Below are positions 15,749 through 19,180 of a DNA stretch of 19,180 nt, in pieces. The translations under genes and the position numbers were made by a program. The notes below the pieces were generated by a model. That model saw only the letters and a list, made by a program, of their open reading frames with translations, ran no database searches and was not told the origin of the DNA. This DNA is from Clostridium sp. CAG:575 (lineage in GTDB: Bacteria > Bacillota > Clostridia > TANB77 > CAG-508): positions 1 to 19,180 of the forward strand of contig FR884552.1 in assembly GCA_000435535.1 (NCBI GenBank). Direction: 5' to 3'. Numbering within the stretch: the first letter of the stretch is position 1; the number at the start of each line of letters is the position of its first letter.

Positions 15749-15777
15749 ATTCTATCATATAATAATTTATTTTTAAA
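15749..15777 (-). promoter_or_regulatory. Possible promoter of the HD-HD-topB operon
   Basis: Minus-strand TTTAAA (15772-15777), 17 bp, TAGAAT (15749-15754). It is off consensus and would leave a very short leader of about 12 nt before GTG 15730, but it is the best candidate in the 154-bp gap shared with the divergent leuS. Confidence 0.4.
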
Positions 15778-15816
15778 GAGTAATATAAGATTTTTTATCT
15801 AAGTTTTGAAATTTCC

Positions 15817-15845
15817 TTGAAAACTAAGCAATTTTGATATATAAT
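15817..15845 (+). promoter_or_regulatory. Promoter of leuS
   Basis: TTGAAA (15817-15822), a 17-bp spacer and TATAAT (15840-15845). The leader is only about 35 nt, with AAAGGA (15868-15873) as ribosome site. That is too short for a T-box, so leucine control by the usual tRNA-sensing leader is absent here. Confidence 0.82.
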
Positions 15846-15884
15846 ACCCATACATAATACTTAAGCGAAAGGAATGATTAAAAA

Positions 15885-18293
15885 ATGGCTTATGATTTTA
15901 AAACAGTAGAAAAAAAATGGCAAGATAAATGGGAAAAAAAAGGAACATTTAATGCTAAAAACGATTATACAATGAAAAAATGGTATGGACTTATAGAATT
16001 TCCTTATCCATCTGGACAAGGTCTACATGTAGGGCATCCTCGTAGCTACACAGCTCTAGATATAATAGCTAGAAAAAGAAGATTGCAAGGTTATAATGTA
16101 TTATTTCCAATAGGATTTGATGCTTTTGGATTACCTGCCGAAAATTATGCTATAAAAACAAATGTACATCCAAAAATTACAACAGCTCAAAACATAGCTC
16201 ACTTTACAGAGCAACTAAAATCATTAGGTTTTTCTTTTGACTGGTCAAGAACTGTTGATACAACAGACCCTAACTACTATAAATGGACACAATGGATTTT
16301 TATTCAATTATATAAACATGGTTTAGCTTATAAAGCAACTATGCCTATAAACTTCTGTACAGGATGCAAAGTCGGACTAGCAAATGAAGAAGTTGTTAAT
16401 GGAGTTTGTGAAAGATGTGGTAGCCCTGTTGTCCAAAAAGAAAAATCTGAATGGATGCTAAAAATTACAGATTACGCTCAAAGATTAATTGATGACTTAG
16501 ATGATGTAGATTTCTTAGACAAAATTAAAATTCAACAAAAAAATTGGATTGGTAGATCAGAAGGTGCTGAAGTAAAATTCAAAATTGCTAATATGGATAA
16601 AACTTTAACTGTTTATACAACAAGACCTGATACATTATTTGGTGCAACTTATATGGTTATATCTCCTGAACATCCTATTCTAAAAGAATTGGAAGATAAA
16701 ATTGAAAACTTAAATGATGTTCAAGAATATCAGAAACAAGCAAGTTTAAAATCTGCATTTGAACGTTCAGAATTAAATAAAGAAAAAACTGGTATTGAAA
16801 TTAAAGGTATTACAGCTATAAACCCTCTAACAAATAAAGAAATACCAATCTGGATTTCTGACTATGTATTGATAACTTATGGTACTGGTGCAATAATGGC
16901 TGTTCCTGCACATGATACACGTGACTATGAATTTGCTAAAAAATTCAATTTGCCTATAGTTCAAGTAGTTGATGGTGAAAATGTTGACTTGTCAAAAGAA
17001 GCTTTCACTGATGTTGCAACAGGAAAATTAATAAATTCTGATTTTCTAAATAATTTAGAAGTTTCAGAAGCTAAAAAAGTAGTTATTGATTATCTAGAAA
17101 AAAATAATATTGGTACAAAAAAAGTTAATTATAAATTACGTGACTGGGTATTTTCTCGTCAAAGATATTGGGGTGAACCAATTCCAATGGTCTATTGTGA
17201 AGATTGCGGTTGGGTTCCACTTGATGAAAAAGATTTACCTTTAAGATTACCAGAAGTTGAAGAATTCACACCTGGTGAAAATGGAGAATCTCCTTTAGCA
17301 AAACAAACAGATTGGATAAATACAACTTGTCCTCACTGTGGCAAACCTGCAAAAAGAGAAACAGATACAATGCCTCAATGGGCTGGTTCTTCTTGGTACT
17401 TCTTGAGATATATGGATCCACACAATGATAAAGAACTTGCATCAAAAGAAGCTTTAGAATATTGGTCACCAGTTGATTGGTATAATGGTGGTATGGAACA
17501 TACTACACTACATTTATTATATTCAAGATTTTGGCATAAATTTTTATATGATATTGGTGTTGTTCCAACTAAAGAACCTTATCAAAAACGTACTTCTCAT
17601 GGTATGATTTTAGGAACAAATGGAGAAAAAATGTCTAAATCTAAAGGAAATGTTATAAATCCAGATGACATTGTAAATGAATTTGGAGCAGACACATTTA
17701 GAGTATATGAAATGTTTATGGGACCATTTGATCAAGTTGCTGCTTGGTCTATGGAAAGTATCCGTGGGTGTGGAAAGTTCTTAGATAGAGTTTGGAACAT
17801 GCAAGAAATGCTAGTTGATGGAGATACCTATTCTCCAGAAGCTGAAAAATTGATGCATAAGGCTATTAAAAAAGTTTCTCAAGATATTGAAGAAATGAAA
17901 TTTAACACATGTATTTCAACATTTATGACAATGGTTAATGAATTCTATAAATTAAAGAAAATTAATAAATCTGAATTTAAAACATTTTTAACTTTATTAA
18001 ATCCATTCGCACCACATATTACTGAAGAACTTAATAAAATTGCTGGATTTAATGAAGATGTAAGCTCTTATGCTTGGCCAGAATATGATGAAGAAAAAAC
18101 TATTGATGATGAAATTACTTTACCAATTCAATTTAATGGCAAATTAAAAGCTACTATAACAATCTCAGTTGATGAAGATGAAAATAGCATAAAAGAAAAA
18201 GTACATAATGTAATAGATTCTAAATTAGATGGAAAAACTATTATTAAAGAAATTTATGTAAAAAATAAGATTTATAACATTGTTGTTAAATAG
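15885..18293 (+). CDS. leuS: Leucyl-tRNA synthetase
   Basis: Class I synthetase that charges tRNA-Leu with leucine. At 802 aa it has bacterial LeuRS length. The HIGH motif is HVGH at residues 48-51 and KMSKS is at 582-586. The CP1 editing domain is complete, with [12 protein letters not shown] and the [22 protein letters not shown] loop, which removes mischarged norvaline or isoleucine in this family. Two CxxC pairs (CTGC...CERC) come before the editing domain and two more (CEDC and CPHC) after it. These are usual zinc-ribbon places. [11 protein letters not shown] and the C-terminal anticodon-binding helices follow. It has its own promoter, divergent from the HD operon. The product is essential and cytoplasmic. 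Confidence 0.98.
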   Translation: MAYDFKTVEKKWQDKWEKKGTFNAKNDYTMKKWYGLIEFPYPSGQGLHVGHPRSYTALDIIARKRRLQGYNVLFPIGFDAFGLPAENYAIKTNVHPKITTAQNIAHFTEQLKSLGFSFDWSRTVDTTDPNYYKWTQWIFIQLYKHGLAYKATMPINFCTGCKVGLANEEVVNGVCERCGSPVVQKEKSEWMLKITDYAQRLIDDLDDVDFLDKIKIQQKNWIGRSEGAEVKFKIANMDKTLTVYTTRPDTLFGATYMVISPEHPILKELEDKIENLNDVQEYQKQASLKSAFERSELNKEKTGIEIKGITAINPLTNKEIPIWISDYVLITYGTGAIMAVPAHDTRDYEFAKKFNLPIVQVVDGENVDLSKEAFTDVATGKLINSDFLNNLEVSEAKKVVIDYLEKNNIGTKKVNYKLRDWVFSRQRYWGEPIPMVYCEDCGWVPLDEKDLPLRLPEVEEFTPGENGESPLAKQTDWINTTCPHCGKPAKRETDTMPQWAGSSWYFLRYMDPHNDKELASKEALEYWSPVDWYNGGMEHTTLHLLYSRFWHKFLYDIGVVPTKEPYQKRTSHGMILGTNGEKMSKSKGNVINPDDIVNEFGADTFRVYEMFMGPFDQVAAWSMESIRGCGKFLDRVWNMQEMLVDGDTYSPEAEKLMHKAIKKVSQDIEEMKFNTCISTFMTMVNEFYKLKKINKSEFKTFLTLLNPFAPHITEELNKIAGFNEDVSSYAWPEYDEEKTIDDEITLPIQFNGKLKATITISVDEDENSIKEKVHNVIDSKLDGKTIIKEIYVKNKIYNIVVK

Positions 18294-18318
18294 TTTAAAT
18301 TACTATTAAAAATTTTAC

Positions 18319-18345
18319 CCCCTATTGAGTTAAGTTCAATAGGGG
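18319..18345. terminator. Bidirectional terminator of leuS and the coiled-coil gene
   Basis: CCCCTATTGAG (18319-18329) pairs with TTCAATAGGGG (18335-18345) over a 5-nt loop. It is the most GC-rich hairpin in the region. It sits between convergent stops at 18293 and 18368. The plus tail is CTTATCTTT; the minus tail is TAAAATTTTT. Confidence 0.75.
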
Positions 18346-18367
18346 CTTATCTTTGAATTGCTAATAA

Positions 18368-18946
18368 TTATAGCCCTTGAACTTTTGAATTTAAATAAAA
18401 AATTTGATGACTCTGCTTGTCTAATTTTTCTTCACAGATTTCTAATCTTTTATCATGAGAATCTAATTTTTGAGAATGAAATGCAAATGCATCAAATAAG
18501 GTATCTAATTTTTGTCCGTGTTCAAATTCAATTCTTGTAACTGTATTTCCTATAGATTTAAGATCCTGTTTCATTTCTTTTTGTTCCACTTCAAGATTGT
18601 CTAATCTTCCTAGTATTTCTTCTTGTGAATTTTCTAATTTTCCAAGTCTCTCATTTGTTTTATTTTGTTCAATTACTAATTTTTCCAAAACCTTATCTCT
18701 TTGTATTTGATCACTAAATAATTTCATTTGCCCTTTTGCTAAATCATCATATTTTTGATTTAATCCTTCAAATTTTTGATCTAACCCTTCGAATTTTTGG
18801 TCTAACCCTCCGAATTTCTGATCTAACCATCCGAATTTCTGATCTAGCCCTTCGAATTTCTGAATTAATTCACCATATTTACCAGATAAAACACATAGCG
18901 TTTCATTCATAGTCACTAAAAGTTCATCTCTTTGTTGCTCTGTCAT
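18368..18946 (-). CDS. Coiled-coil protein with six tandem heptads
   Basis: A 192-aa protein of unknown function, predicted to be mostly one long coiled coil. Residues 27-68 are six consecutive heptads of the type LDQKFEG, with Leu at 27, 34, 41, 48, 55, 62 and 69 and Phe or Tyr at the matching inner position. Charged helices then continue (EQKEMKQDLKSIGNTV, HSQKLDSHDKRLEI) to the end, with heptad-like Leu/Ile spacing. No membrane segment or signal peptide is present. The start follows a good AGGAGG site. It has its own perfect promoter and shares a terminator with leuS. Similar small coiled-coil proteins are common in Firmicutes and often vary in repeat number; I assign no function. Confidence 0.85.
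   Translation of the reverse strand: MTEQQRDELLVTMNETLCVLSGKYGELIQKFEGLDQKFGWLDQKFGGLDQKFEGLDQKFEGLNQKYDDLAKGQMKLFSDQIQRDKVLEKLVIEQNKTNERLGKLENSQEEILGRLDNLEVEQKEMKQDLKSIGNTVTRIEFEHGQKLDTLFDAFAFHSQKLDSHDKRLEICEEKLDKQSHQIFYLNSKVQGL
18743..18868 (-). repeat. Six 21-bp tandem repeats coding for heptads
   Basis: Six 21-bp units run in frame within the coiled-coil gene. The four between 18771 and 18854 are highly alike (for example AATTTCTGATCTAACCATCCG at 18813-18833, read on the plus strand); the outer units have drifted. The nucleotide identity suggests recent expansion by slippage or recombination. There are no spacers, so it is not a CRISPR array. Confidence 0.88.
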
Positions 18947-18980
18947 ATTCTAAACCTCCTTCCTTAAAAATTGTAAAATT

Positions 18981-19009
18981 ATTATACATTTTATAATATT
19001 TTATGTCAA
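18981..19009 (-). promoter_or_regulatory. Promoter of the coiled-coil gene
   Basis: Minus-strand TTGACA (19004-19009), 17-bp spacer, TATAAT (18981-18986): a perfect sigma-A consensus with a leader of about 28 nt. The rest of the right end (19010-19180) is AT-rich and holds no complete gene; a plus-strand TATAAT at 19118-19123 and an AGAAAGGG at about 19146-19153 may belong to a gene beyond the window. Confidence 0.85.
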
Positions 19010-19180
19010 TAGTTTTTCTTTAAAAAGTTAATTTAACATATAGCTTATACTATAAGTTGTAATATAAATGTAATATATATTTAACAATATTGAAATACAT
19101 ATAATTTCTTTTTGTTGTATAATAATATTGAATAGATTTTTAAAGAGAAAGGGATTAATCAATTAACTAGATTAATATTT

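Noticed and set aside
15740..15884. T-box leader before leuS
   Set aside because: The promoter lies at 15817-15845, leaving only about 35 nt of leader, and no specifier stem or antiterminator is visible.
17266..17469. 67-aa minus-strand ORF within leuS
   Set aside because: It is antisense to a conserved part of LeuRS with no independent support.
18743..18868. CRISPR-like repeat array
   Set aside because: The 21-bp units are contiguous, in frame with the coiled-coil gene, and have no spacers.

Overview
The window is very AT-rich DNA from a low-GC Gram-positive bacterium. The best fit is Clostridia (Bacillota), possibly a host-associated or uncultivated lineage. The reasons are strong AGGAGG-type ribosome binding sites, consensus TTGACA/TATAAT promoters with 17-bp spacers, normal use of TGA as stop, and a clostridial-looking gene set (Mfd, TrmL, TopB, LeuS, HD hydrolases, an NMT1-like ABC importer). 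The species cannot be named from sequence alone.

Layout. (a) 158-2800, plus strand: an ABC importer operon of ATPase, permease and substrate-binding protein. The permease is interrupted by one extra base at 1290. (b) 2910-4017, minus strand: an XRE-type regulator with its own promoter, and upstream of it a shortened Rpn/YhgA-like PD-(D/E)XK protein whose active site looks damaged. (c) 4299-9132, minus strand: an operon of mfd followed by two SPOUT RNA methyltransferases (a TrmH/RlmB-like enzyme and trmL), closed by hairpins at 4258-4280 and 4187-4222. (d) 9265-12149: a small group of genes with no recognised function. It holds a 607-aa protein on the minus strand, a divergent 122-aa protein and a 60-aa Cys/His protein. 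Each has its own promoter and hairpin terminator, and together they sit between two housekeeping operons. (e) 12174-15730, minus strand: a tight operon of two tandem HD-domain hydrolases (both exactly 255 aa) and a topoisomerase III. (f) 15885-18293, plus strand: leuS with its own promoter and a bidirectional terminator. (g) 18368-18946, minus strand: a coiled-coil protein built on six perfect heptads encoded by 21-bp DNA repeats.

The housekeeping genes are ordinary. The parts that deserve attention are the unknown cluster at 9265-12149 (especially the 607-aa protein, flanked on both sides by the same GTATGAAA/TTTCATAC palindrome), the broken permease, the degenerate nuclease-like gene, the HD-HD-topB operon with an altered TOPRIM motif, and the expanding heptad repeat. 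I found no CRISPR array, tRNA, rRNA, complete insertion sequence or recognisable riboswitch.
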